Source: Ferruginibacter sp. (GTDB taxonomy: Bacteria > Bacteroidota > Bacteroidia > Chitinophagales > Chitinophagaceae). From it: 7,182 nucleotides of DNA. Made by a program: the position numbers and the translations under genes. The stretch covers positions 1 to 7,182 of the forward strand of contig JANXOQ010000206.1 in NCBI GenBank assembly GCA_025357775.1, given 5' to 3'. Of the stretch, positions 1 to 7,182 are shown piece after piece (position 1 is the first letter of the stretch; every line of letters begins with the position of its first letter). The notes under the pieces were generated by a model. The model saw only the letters and a list, made by a program, of their open reading frames with translations, had not been told where the DNA came from and did no database searches.

Positions 1-1
1 T

Positions 2-3000
2 AATTTTCAAACGACAAAGCCATCATTTAAAGTAACCAACACAGGTTTACGGTGCGAAGCAGTGAAAAATAAAATGCGTGTAAGTGGAGCAATAACAACA
101 GCAGATGCTGAAAATGATAAGGAAGTAGAGAAAATATTAACCGCATCGCAAAGCAATAAAAATTTAAAACTTACTTGGCAACATTCTAACGGAAACAAAA
201 CCCACGCCTATACTGTGAGTGGAATAGAACGCAGTGATAAAACAGCTTCTGCATTGGATTTGAAATGGAATGGCAAAGGCATGGGTATGGATGTGGCAGG
301 AAACCAAACCTTGGACGTGCCTGCAGCGGGCGATTTTAAAGTGCTTAACGTAACGCCTGTAAACGATGCACAACAATATGCATCGGTACAATTTAGTGAG
401 CCAATTGCGGTAGGGCAAGATCTTACAGGGTTGGTAACTATAGAAAATGAAAGCGATGTGTCTTATACCATTAATGGCAGCGAAGTAAAATTATTTTCGG
501 GTAATGCATTGGATGGAAATTATACGGTGAATGTAAATACTGGTATAAAAGATAGTTGGGGTAATTTGTTGAACACAGGTTTTAAATCAAACATCGTTTT
601 TGAAAATAAAAAACCTTCTGCAAAAATTTTAGGTAAGGGAAATATTTTACCTGCATCGGGCAAGTTGGTTTTGCCATTTGATGCTATAAATTTGAATGCG
701 GTAGACATCAGCATCATAAAAATTTATGAAAACAATGTGCCACAATTTTTACAACAAAATGAATTGGGTGGAGACCAAGAACTTCGCCGAGTAGCAAAAC
801 CAATTGTACAAAAAACATTGAGGTTAGATGATGACAAAACACTTGACTTGCATACTAAGCAACGTTTTTCTTTAGACATAGATAAGTTTTTGAAAACCGA
901 GCCAGGCGCTATTTACAGGGTTACCATCGGCTTTAGGCCTTCGTATTCTTTATACAGTAAAATGGCTAGCGATACTTTAGCTACAGAAGAAAATATAAGT
1001 GAAGAATATTATGAAGAAGAAGAGGGGTATTACGGTAATAACAATGGTAAAGATGATTTTGATGAATTTTGGAGTAACTATGATAACTATTATCCAAGAG
1101 GATACAATTGGCAAAGGAAAGATGATCCTACAAGTAATTCGTATTTTAATAAAGATAGGTGGAGTAGCAGAAATATCTTAGCAAGTAATATTGGGCTTAC
1201 TGTAAAAAAGGGAAACGACAATAAGTTAATGGTTGCGGTGAGTAGCATTATTTCTACCGAGCCAATGAGCGGTGTAGATTTGATAGCTATGGATTATCAA
1301 AACCAAGTGATAGGCAAAGGAAGCAGTGGTAGCGATGGTTTTGGCACAATAGAATTGAAGCAAAAACCATATTTACTCATAGCAAAAAAAGGAGAGGAGC
1401 GTGGATATTTAAAAGTGGACGATGGTAATTCGCTTGCACTTAGTAGATTTGATGTGAGCGGCGAAGAAATAAAAAGTGGTATAAAAGGATTTATTTTTGG
1501 TGAAAGAGGTGTGTGGCGCCCAGGTGATACCATGTATATAAATTGTATTGTAGAAGATAAAACAGGCAACCTACCAAAGGATATGCCCATAGAGTTTAAC
1601 CTCATTTCTCCGCAAGGGCAGTTGTTTAAAAAAATGGTACAAGCCAATGCTGTAGATGGTTTCAATGTGTTTAAAATAAATACAGATGCTTCTTCACCCA
1701 CAGGTAATTGGTTGGTAAAAATAAAAGTAGGTGGTGCAGTTTTTGAAAAAAGAGTAAAAGTAGAAACGGTAATGCCAAACCGCTTAAAAATAAAAATGGA
1801 CTTTGGTGCAGATGATATGTTTGGTGTAAATAGTACAAATGAAGGAAAGATAAATGCGATGTGGCTGTTTGGCAGCCCGGGTAAAAGCTTGAAAACAAAA
1901 ATAGATGCATCCCTTTCTGCAAGAAAAACGGAGTTTGCAAAATTTGCAAAATTTGATTTTGATAACCCAACATCCAACTACAGCACCCAAGTAAAAACAA
2001 TTTTTGATGGTACGTTAGATGATAATGGTAATGCAAATATAAAGCCCGATTTTCAAATAGATGGAACGGCACCAGGCATGCTTACAGCTAATTTACTTAC
2101 AAAAGTATTTGAGCCAGGTGGAAGTTTTAGCATAGATAATATGAGCATACAATACAGCCCATACAAATCTTATGTGGGTATAAAAATGCCTGAGGGGCAA
2201 AAGCCATTTAATTATTTACTAGCAGGTAAAAGCCACAATGTAGAAATTGTAGATGTGGATGCAAAAGGAAATTTGCAGCAAGGTAACCAAGTTGTGGAAG
2301 TACAGTTTTATAAAATACAATGGCGTTGGTGGTGGGATGCGGGTAACTATAATTTTAGCAACTTTACACAAGATGAATATAATAAATTGATAAAGAAGGA
2401 AGATGTAACATTGAGCAATGGTAAGGGTTTGTGGAGTTTAAAAACAGGTAGTACAGAGTGGGGACGTTATCTAATATTGGTAAAAGATAAATTGAGTGGA
2501 CACATTACTGGTAGCACTTTTTATGTAGATGAACCAGGTTGGCAAAGTAGAAGTGGTGAAGATGCAGATCAATCTGCCGCAACCATGCTATCGTTTAGTG
2601 CAGAAAAAGAAAAGTATAATGTAGGTGATGAAATAAAACTTACTATACCTTCTGCAAAAGGTGGAAGAATGCTAGTGAGCTTAGAAAGTGGCAGCAAGGT
2701 AATAAAATCTTTTTGGCAAGAAACTGCTCAAGGGCAAACGACAGTAAAATTTAAAGCAGAGCCTACAATGGCTCCCAATATTTATGCCACCATAAGTTTA
2801 TTACAACCACATGCACAAACGGTGAATGACTTACCCATACGTATGTACGGCTCTATTCCCATTTTTGTGGAAGATAAAAATACTATACTTACACCACAAA
2901 TAAATATGGATGCAAGTGTACGCCCTGAAACAAATGTATCGGTGAAAGTGAGTGAGAAAAATGGCAAAGAAATGACCTATTGTATTGCTGTGGTAGATGA

Positions 3001-5191
3001 TGGTTTGCTAGACCTTACTCGTTTTAAAACACCTGACCCACATGCTGCGTTTTATGCAAGAGAAGCACTTGGTGTAAAAAGTTTTGATATGTTTGACCAA
3101 GTAATAGGCGCATGGGGAGGTGATTTAGAAAGAATATTAACCATAGGTGGTGATGAAGATGCAGGGCCTGTAAAAGAAAAAAAGGCGAATCGTTTTAAGC
3201 CTGTTGTAAAATATATTGGGCCATTTACATTGCGTAGCGGACAAACCCAAACGCAAACCTTTATGATGCCAAATTATATTGGCTCTGTAAGAACCATGGT
3301 GGTAGCGGCTCACAGCGGTACGTATGGTTTTGCTGAAAAGACCGTTACGGTAAAAAAACCTTTGATGGTATTGGCCACAATGCCTCGAGTGCTATCACCA
3401 GGCGAAACAATAAAATTACCTGTTACCGTTTTTGCCATGGAAAATAATATCAAAAATGTAACAGTGAAAATGGAGCCTAATAATTTTTTAGAAATTGTTG
3501 GTGCACCTACTCAAACATTAGCATTTGATAAAGTAGGAGAGCAATTGGCTTACTTTGATGTGCGTGTAAAAAATGCAATGGGCATTGGCAAAATGAAAGT
3601 AAGTGCAAGCGGAAGTGGCGAAAATGCAACAGACGAAATAGAATTGGATGTGCGTAATCCAAATCCTACCATTACCAATGTGCAGCAAATAACTTTGCAG
3701 CCAGGCGAAAAATGGGATGCGGCTGTATCGCCCATTGGCATTGCATCTGCGGGAACATCAGTAATGGAAATTTCTAGCATTCCATCTATGAATTTACAAA
3801 AGCGATTGAGTTATTTGATTGAGTATCCGCATGGTTGTATAGAGCAAACAACTTCATCGGTATTTCCGCAATTGGTGTTGAATCAATTAACAGATTTGTC
3901 AGATTTTCAAAAAGCAACTATTGATAGAAATGTAAAAGTGGCTATTTCAAAAATAAATAATTTTCAAAGAGCAGACGGTGGTTTTGGATATTGGCAAGGT
4001 GCAAATGAAAGTGATGATTGGGGCAGCACTTATGCAGGACATTTTTTAATAGAAGCACAAAATAATGGCTATGTAGTGAGCGATAATATGCTGAACCAAT
4101 GGAAAAATTATCAAAAAGGAAAAGCAAATGCGTGGGCACCAAGCACCACAAATTTTTATGGTGGCGACTTAGCGCAAGCCTACAGGCTCTACACTTTAGC
4201 ATTATCTAAATCTGCCGAAATGGGTGCTATGAATAGGTTACGTGAGTTTAAGTATTTATCACCTGAAGCAAAATGGAAACTAGCTGCCGCATACAAACTT
4301 GCAGGGCAAGATAATATTGCGGTGGATTTAATTGCAGGCTTGCCTACTACATTTACACAAAGAGCAACAGCAGGTTTTACTTATGGTTCAGATTTGAGAG
4401 ATCAAGCAATTGTATTAGAAACGCTCACATTGCTAGGTAGAAAACAACAAGCAGCAACGGTACTTACAGAAGTAGCATCAAAACTTTCGGAAGACAGTTG
4501 GTATAGTACACAAACTACTTCATATAGTTTAATATCTATTGCAAAATATTGTGGTAAAAATGCAAGCGGTGCAAAAATATTGGCAGCTACAAACCTTGCA
4601 GGCAAGGCAGAAAGCATTAATGCAAGTTCGTATGTAAAGCAAATACCTATTGCGCTGAAAGATGGTAATAATGCAGCTTCTATAACAAACAGTGGTACTA
4701 ATATTTTGTATGTAAAAATTATTACGCAAGGGCAACCACTCACAGGCGATACTTTAAAAACTGCTAATAGTTCCGCTAGCTTGAGTATGAACATTGCTTA
4801 TATTTCGCAAAATGGAAGTGCCGTAGATATTTCTAGATTGCAACAAGGCACAGATTTTATTGCAAAGGTTACCATTAAAAATACAAGCAGTAAATACCAA
4901 TCGCAAATGGCATTATCGCAAATTTTTCCAAGTGGTTGGGAAATTTTAAACCCACGTATGATGGATGGTGAGGGAGCATTTAAATCATCTGCAAGCGAGT
5001 ATCAGGATGTACGTGACGATAGGGTTTACAGCTATTTCGGTATTCGCCAAAATGAAACGCTCACGTATTATGTACAATTAAATGCATCGTACCCTGGCCG
5101 TTATTTTCTTGCAGCTACTGATTGTAGAGCCATGTATGATAATACTATTTCTGCAGCTACAAATGGAAGATGGGTGGAGGTGGTGAAGTGA
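2..5191 (+). CDS. Bacterial alpha-2-macroglobulin family protein, 5'-truncated by the window edge
   Basis: Large envelope protein of the alpha-2-macroglobulin family. Known members trap proteases: cleavage of a bait region exposes a reactive thioester that links covalently to the attacker. The frame is open from position 2, giving 1729 residues here; Bacteroidota members usually run to roughly 1800-1950, so the N terminus and secretion signal are outside. The GTG at 62 is only V21. Numbering from position 2, I see: an Asp/Glu/Tyr-rich loop (329-364) followed by RNILASNIGL; an MG2-like domain with GERGVWRPGD (500-509); a WRWWWD motif (774-779); a bait-region-type domain (about 864-1015, ending near VVDDGLLDLTRF); the central A2M domain (about 1060-1150, KYIGPFTLRSG); a thioester domain with HGCIEQTTS, reactive Cys1279 and Gln1282, and the helical-barrel motif ADGGFGYW (1324-1331); and a C-terminal macroglobulin domain (about 1600-1729). 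No frameshift or internal stop is present. Family assignment is very secure; membrane anchoring and natural target cannot be judged. Confidence 0.95.
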   Translation, partial: NFQTTKPSFKVTNTGLRCEAVKNKMRVSGAITTADAENDKEVEKILTASQSNKNLKLTWQHSNGNKTHAYTVSGIERSDKTASALDLKWNGKGMGMDVAGNQTLDVPAAGDFKVLNVTPVNDAQQYASVQFSEPIAVGQDLTGLVTIENESDVSYTINGSEVKLFSGNALDGNYTVNVNTGIKDSWGNLLNTGFKSNIVFENKKPSAKILGKGNILPASGKLVLPFDAINLNAVDISIIKIYENNVPQFLQQNELGGDQELRRVAKPIVQKTLRLDDDKTLDLHTKQRFSLDIDKFLKTEPGAIYRVTIGFRPSYSLYSKMASDTLATEENISEEYYEEEEGYYGNNNGKDDFDEFWSNYDNYYPRGYNWQRKDDPTSNSYFNKDRWSSRNILASNIGLTVKKGNDNKLMVAVSSIISTEPMSGVDLIAMDYQNQVIGKGSSGSDGFGTIELKQKPYLLIAKKGEERGYLKVDDGNSLALSRFDVSGEEIKSGIKGFIFGERGVWRPGDTMYINCIVEDKTGNLPKDMPIEFNLISPQGQLFKKMVQANAVDGFNVFKINTDASSPTGNWLVKIKVGGAVFEKRVKVETVMPNRLKIKMDFGADDMFGVNSTNEGKINAMWLFGSPGKSLKTKIDASLSARKTEFAKFAKFDFDNPTSNYSTQVKTIFDGTLDDNGNANIKPDFQIDGTAPGMLTANLLTKVFEPGGSFSIDNMSIQYSPYKSYVGIKMPEGQKPFNYLLAGKSHNVEIVDVDAKGNLQQGNQVVEVQFYKIQWRWWWDAGNYNFSNFTQDEYNKLIKKEDVTLSNGKGLWSLKTGSTEWGRYLILVKDKLSGHITGSTFYVDEPGWQSRSGEDADQSAATMLSFSAEKEKYNVGDEIKLTIPSAKGGRMLVSLESGSKVIKSFWQETAQGQTTVKFKAEPTMAPNIYATISLLQPHAQTVNDLPIRMYGSIPIFVEDKNTILTPQINMDASVRPETNVSVKVSEKNGKEMTYCIAVVDDGLLDLTRFKTPDPHAAFYAREALGVKSFDMFDQVIGAWGGDLERILTIGGDEDAGPVKEKKANRFKPVVKYIGPFTLRSGQTQTQTFMMPNYIGSVRTMVVAAHSGTYGFAEKTVTVKKPLMVLATMPRVLSPGETIKLPVTVFAMENNIKNVTVKMEPNNFLEIVGAPTQTLAFDKVGEQLAYFDVRVKNAMGIGKMKVSASGSGENATDEIELDVRNPNPTITNVQQITLQPGEKWDAAVSPIGIASAGTSVMEISSIPSMNLQKRLSYLIEYPHGCIEQTTSSVFPQLVLNQLTDLSDFQKATIDRNVKVAISKINNFQRADGGFGYWQGANESDDWGSTYAGHFLIEAQNNGYVVSDNMLNQWKNYQKGKANAWAPSTTNFYGGDLAQAYRLYTLALSKSAEMGAMNRLREFKYLSPEAKWKLAAAYKLAGQDNIAVDLIAGLPTTFTQRATAGFTYGSDLRDQAIVLETLTLLGRKQQAATVLTEVASKLSEDSWYSTQTTSYSLISIAKYCGKNASGAKILAATNLAGKAESINASSYVKQIPIALKDGNNAASITNSGTNILYVKIITQGQPLTGDTLKTANSSASLSMNIAYISQNGSAVDISRLQQGTDFIAKVTIKNTSSKYQSQMALSQIFPSGWEILNPRMMDGEGAFKSSASEYQDVRDDRVYSYFGIRQNETLTYYVQLNASYPGRYFLAATDCRAMYDNTISAATNGRWVEVVK
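3836..3847 (+). other. Thioester motif CIEQ of the macroglobulin
   Basis: Codons TGT ATA GAG CAA encode Cys-Ile-Glu-Gln, matching the family motif CxEQ in which the Cys thiol and Gln side chain form the internal thioester. The context (EYPHGCIEQTTS) is typical of thioester-bearing bacterial members. The protein is therefore expected to be able to crosslink to targets, unlike macroglobulins that have lost this motif. Chemical activity is inferred from family knowledge. Confidence 0.92.
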
Positions 5192-5213
5192 GTTAGAGGT
5201 TGAAGGTTTTTAA

Positions 5214-5249
5214 CGGTTGATAATCTAAATAATTATCAACCGCTTTTTT
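5214..5249 (+). terminator. Intrinsic terminator after the macroglobulin gene
   Basis: A perfect 11-bp inverted repeat pairs CGGTTGATAAT (5214-5224) with ATTATCAACCG (5232-5242) across a 7-base loop. After one C it is followed by six T (5244-5249), then more AT-rich sequence. It begins 22 bases after the TGA stop. The polarity (T tract on the + side, no matching A tract upstream) fits termination of + strand transcription. It should insulate yebC from read-through of the large gene. Confidence 0.9.
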
Positions 5250-5408
5250 AAATTTTTAGGGTTCAAATATTCCACTATGCGAAACATTTGTTTAAGCTTT
5301 CTGTTGTAATTTTTCTGTTCGCTTCTTTATTAATGAAAAGAAAATTGCAATATCAACGCTACACTTTATTTACTAAAAGGTAATAAACAAGAATATTATA
5401 AAAAACTT

Positions 5409-5444
5409 TTTGATACAATAAACAAAAAACAATTGTTATTTTTA
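5409..5444 (+). promoter_or_regulatory. Candidate Bacteroidota-type promoter for yebC
   Basis: The housekeeping promoter of this phylum has TTTG near -33 and TAnnTTTG near -7. Here TTTG (5409-5412) is followed after 24 bases by TATTTTTA (5437-5444), matching the -7 element at five of its six fixed positions. The spacing is a few bases longer than usual. An alternative pair further up, TTTG (5287-5290) and TAATTTTT (5307-5314), has a spacing of 16 bases, which is rather short. Chance matches are common in such AT-rich DNA, so both are weak. Confidence 0.25.
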
Positions 5445-5457
5445 TGATTGATACAAT
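5410..5457. repeat. Direct repeat TTGATACAAT with an intervening palindrome
   Basis: The 10-mer TTGATACAAT occurs exactly at 5410-5419 and 5448-5457. Each copy is itself a small dyad (TTG-ATA-CAA, extended to ATTG-ATA-CAAT in the second). Between them lies the perfect 10-bp palindrome AACAATTGTT (5428-5437), which shares the CAA/TTG words. The three dyad centres are about 19 bases apart. This could be a set of operator half-sites in front of yebC; that role is inference, and AT-rich composition makes chance partly responsible. Confidence 0.45.
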
Positions 5458-5501
5458 TAATGTAAATAATAAAATTAGAATTTAAAATCTCAAAACTATA
5501 T

Positions 5502-6212
5502 ATGGGTCGAATATTTGAAGTAAGAAAAGGAGCAATGTTTGCTCGATGGGATAAAATGGCAAAAGATTTTACCCGAATAGGTAAAGAAATTGCAATTGCA
5601 GTAAAAGCCGCTGGTCCAGAGCCCGAAAATAATCCTGCACTAAGAAGATGCTACCTAAATGCCAAGGCTTGTAACATGCCAAAAGATAGAGTAGAAGCAG
5701 CAATAAAGCGTGCTATGGGTAAAGATATTAGCAGCTACGATGAAATGATATATGAAGGGTATGCACCACATGGCGTAGCAGTATTGGTTGAAACTGCAAC
5801 AGATAATAGTACAAGAACGGTGGCCAATGTACGCATGCATTTTACAAAAGCAAAAGGAGCATTGGGTACTAGTGGGAGTGTTGCATTTACCTTTACTCGG
5901 TTAGGTGAGTTTAAAGTGAAAAATAATAACCTCAACGTAGATGACTTGGAATTAGAATTAATAGATTTTGGATTGGAAGAGATAGGGGAGGATGCAGACG
6001 GAAATATTATTATTAGAGCTGCATTTGCTGATTTTGGTACTATGAATAAGGCTATAGAAGATAAAGGGCTTGAACTAATAAGTGCTGAACTTACCAGAAT
6101 ACCTGCTACACTTGTAGAACTTAGTGAAGAGGCGGCAAATGATGTTTTAAAAATGGTAGACCACTTAGAACAAGATGAAGACGTACAAAAAGTGTATCAT
6201 AATCTGAGATAA
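5502..6212 (+). CDS. yebC: YebC/PmpR (TACO1) family protein
   Basis: 236 residues, close to the usual 235-250 of this cytoplasmic family. Members were long annotated as transcriptional regulators (PmpR). More recent work on bacterial YebC proteins and mitochondrial TACO1 points to a ribosome-associated role that helps translation through difficult stretches such as consecutive prolines. Family blocks are all visible: [16 protein letters not shown] (58-73) in the N-terminal helical domain, then YEGYAPHG (84-91), [12 protein letters not shown] (100-111), [11 protein letters not shown] (119-129) and the C-terminal [11 protein letters not shown] (225-235). The N terminus [10 protein letters not shown] differs from the common MAGHSKWANIKHRK but fits the Bacteroidota form. 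The start at 5502 places this N terminus correctly. It has no Shine-Dalgarno sequence, only an A-rich leader, as is usual in the phylum. The gene appears complete and separately transcribed because a strong terminator precedes it. Family assignment is secure; whether it acts on transcription, translation or both in this organism is not visible. Confidence 0.95.
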   Translation: MGRIFEVRKGAMFARWDKMAKDFTRIGKEIAIAVKAAGPEPENNPALRRCYLNAKACNMPKDRVEAAIKRAMGKDISSYDEMIYEGYAPHGVAVLVETATDNSTRTVANVRMHFTKAKGALGTSGSVAFTFTRLGEFKVKNNNLNVDDLELELIDFGLEEIGEDADGNIIIRAAFADFGTMNKAIEDKGLELISAELTRIPATLVELSEEAANDVLKMVDHLEQDEDVQKVYHNLR

Positions 6213-6238
6213 AAAATAAATATACGGCTAATCAAAAG

Positions 6239-6265
6239 TTGGTGGCAATTTTTTCGGACACTTTG
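6239..6265 (+). promoter_or_regulatory. Weak candidate promoter of the YARHG gene
   Basis: TTG (6239-6241) lies 16 bases before ACACTTTG (6258-6265). The latter matches the last four fixed bases of the Bacteroidota -7 element TAnnTTTG and is followed by C, as often seen, but lacks the initial TA. It sits 23 bases before the ATG at 6289. I found no hairpin terminator between yebC and this gene, so read-through from yebC is also possible. Confidence 0.25.
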
Positions 6266-6288
6266 CACAAATTCGAGATTTAAGAATT

Positions 6289-7029
6289 ATGAAAAAATAT
6301 TTTTATTGCTTATTACTTTTTGTTGGACACTTTTCGTTTGGACAAATACCAAAAAATATTTTTAATGAAATTACACAAGAAAAATTTAATTCAAAATATT
6401 TCACAAACTCAACAAAAACGTTAAAACAGAAAGTTGGGATATATCATTTTGGAGAAAGTGAATCAGAATGGGATTTAGTATTTTTACCTTATAAAGACAG
6501 CTTAACAATTCAAGTTTGGAATGTAGTTTGGGCGGAGGAGCTTGGTTTTAAAAGCCAAAGTTGGCTTCATAAATGTCAGACTTTTAATAATGTAAAAATT
6601 AAAGACAATAAATTTTATTTTGGAAATTTTAGTGGACAATTTGTAGACTACAAAGAAGCGAAAACTAAAGCAAAAGCTGTTTTACTTTTTTCAGACCCAA
6701 TACAAGGTAGAAACTATAAAAGAGACAGTGCAGAAGTTGGCTTTTATTCAACCACAATTGATACTTTCTTTGACGACAAAGAACGTTATGGTCTTTCAAC
6801 AGAAATTAAACCAGAAAAATATTTTGAAAGCAAGACAAAGCAAGAATTAAAAATTTTAAGGAACACTATTTATGCGAACTATGGATTTATCTTTCAAAAA
6901 GGTGGTGAAGTTGAAAAATACTTTTCAAAGAAAGAATGGTATCAAGCTTGGCAGAAAGATGTGTCAGTTTGTTTGACAGAAATTGAAAAAACAAACTTGA
7001 TTACTTTATATAAATTTGAAAAACAATAA
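6289..7029 (+). CDS. Secreted YARHG-domain protein
   Basis: 246 residues. It begins with a short Sec-type signal peptide: Lys2-Lys3, a hydrophobic core (residues 4-16), and probable cleavage after SFG at residue 18, before Gln19. No lipobox cysteine is present at that site, so export to the periplasm or outside is expected rather than lipid anchoring. The C-terminal part (about 183-243) fits the YARHG domain, a small extracellular helical domain of unknown function: LRNTIYANYGFIF (190-202), EKYFSKKEWY (209-218) and EIEKTNL (231-237). The signature YARHG reads YANYG here (195-199). The middle (about 20-180) is rich in aromatic residues and Lys and I do not recognise it. The start is supported by the signal peptide; no Shine-Dalgarno is seen. 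Isoleucine codons are 10 ATT, 3 ATA and 1 ATC, against 6 ATT and 9 ATA in yebC, a small-sample hint of a different history. Biological role unknown. Confidence 0.8.
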   Translation: MKKYFYCLLLFVGHFSFGQIPKNIFNEITQEKFNSKYFTNSTKTLKQKVGIYHFGESESEWDLVFLPYKDSLTIQVWNVVWAEELGFKSQSWLHKCQTFNNVKIKDNKFYFGNFSGQFVDYKEAKTKAKAVLLFSDPIQGRNYKRDSAEVGFYSTTIDTFFDDKERYGLSTEIKPEKYFESKTKQELKILRNTIYANYGFIFQKGGEVEKYFSKKEWYQAWQKDVSVCLTEIEKTNLITLYKFEKQ

Positions 7030-7182
7030 AGAAATAAAACAGCACACAAGATGGAGTTGTATGAAAACCCAAATTCAAACATCGTAAAATTCATAGTAAA
7101 TGAATCAAAAGTTTTTAATTAAAATAGAAATTACTTCAAACCATCCGCCTTGAGTATAAATTAATGAACAAATTTGAATCAA
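7030..7182. other. Intergenic DNA to the right edge, no supported gene
   Basis: I see no terminator hairpin with a T tract after the YARHG gene. Short frames occur (ATG at 7051, 23 codons; ATG at 7100, 17 codons), and an ATG at 7164 opens MNKFES and runs off the window. None has enough length or context to be called. An AT-only palindrome TTTTAATTAAAA lies at 7113-7124. Confidence 0.5.

Larger units (their letters stand above)
5250..5501. other. AT-rich non-coding region upstream of yebC
   Basis: About 250 bases between the terminator and yebC contain no convincing ORF on either strand; the longest ATG-started frame I checked on the + strand (from 5277) ends after 10 codons. A weak hairpin with one bulge is possible between TTTATTTAC (5365-5373) and GTAATAAA (5380-5387). 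The right half carries a cluster of short CAAT/ATTG dyads and promoter-like words, listed separately. I recognise no tRNA, known riboswitch or mobile-element end. A small RNA or a long 5' leader cannot be excluded. Confidence 0.6.

Noticed and set aside
999..1181. 60-codon + strand frame overlapping the acidic loop
   Set aside because: It is an out-of-frame reading of the Glu/Tyr-rich codons, giving Met/Ile/Lys-rich sequence without a recognisable start context.
1297..1977. 226-codon open frame on the - strand inside the macroglobulin gene
   Set aside because: It lies entirely antisense to a strongly supported coding frame, its translation has low-complexity hydrophobic and Pro/Ser/Phe composition typical of reverse shadows, and I recognise no domain.
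5365..5387. Hairpin TTTATTTAC with GTAATAAA as a possible regulatory RNA element
   Set aside because: The stem is AT-dominated with a bulge, so it would be weakly stable; not enough to call a riboswitch or small RNA.
6213..6288. Search for a yebC terminator in the gap before the YARHG gene
   Set aside because: There is a T run near 6249-6254, but I find no stem of useful length before it.
7040..7070. Possible attC-like or integron-type recombination site near the words CACACAAG and GTTGT
   Set aside because: The paired arms are only four bases (ACAA/TTGT), there is no second copy on the other side of the YARHG gene, and no proper core sites are visible.
7051..7122. 23-codon ORF beginning MELYENPNSN after the YARHG gene
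   Set aside because: Too short, with no Shine-Dalgarno or promoter signal and no recognisable similarity; expected by chance in AT-rich DNA.

Overview
The window looks like chromosomal DNA of a member of the Bacteroidota, probably an environmental or uncultured lineage. The evidence is its AT-rich composition, the absence of Shine-Dalgarno sequences before the genes, an alpha-2-macroglobulin with Bacteroidota hallmarks (an Asp/Glu/Tyr-rich loop, a WRWWWD motif and the block RNILASNIGL), and a YebC with the MGR-type N terminus of this phylum instead of the usual MAGHSKW. All three genes lie on the + strand, and I see no convincing gene on the - strand. These assignments come from recognising motifs by eye, not from a database search.

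Positions 1 to 5191 hold the 3' part, probably more than 90 percent, of a very large gene for a bacterial alpha-2-macroglobulin. Its frame is open through the left edge, so the GTG at 62 is an internal valine and the true start and any signal peptide lie outside the window. The thioester motif CIEQ is intact. A near-ideal intrinsic terminator follows 22 bases after the stop codon.

From about 5250 to 5501 there is AT-rich non-coding DNA. It holds a cluster of CAAT/ATTG dyads and weak promoter-like words in front of a YebC/TACO1-family gene (5502 to 6212). A 76-base gap then leads to a secreted protein with a C-terminal YARHG domain (6289 to 7029). Its isoleucine codon choice differs from that of yebC, which hints at a more accessory origin. 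The last 153 bases contain no gene I can support, although the start of another one may be cut by the right edge.

The three genes do not form an obvious functional unit. The terminator separates the envelope-defence protein from the translation-related yebC, and the YARHG gene may have its own weak promoter. Nothing here amounts to a demonstrably new system. The points most worth checking are the dyad cluster upstream of yebC, the YARHG protein with its undescribed N-terminal part, and the absence of a pbpC gene next to the macroglobulin on the visible side.
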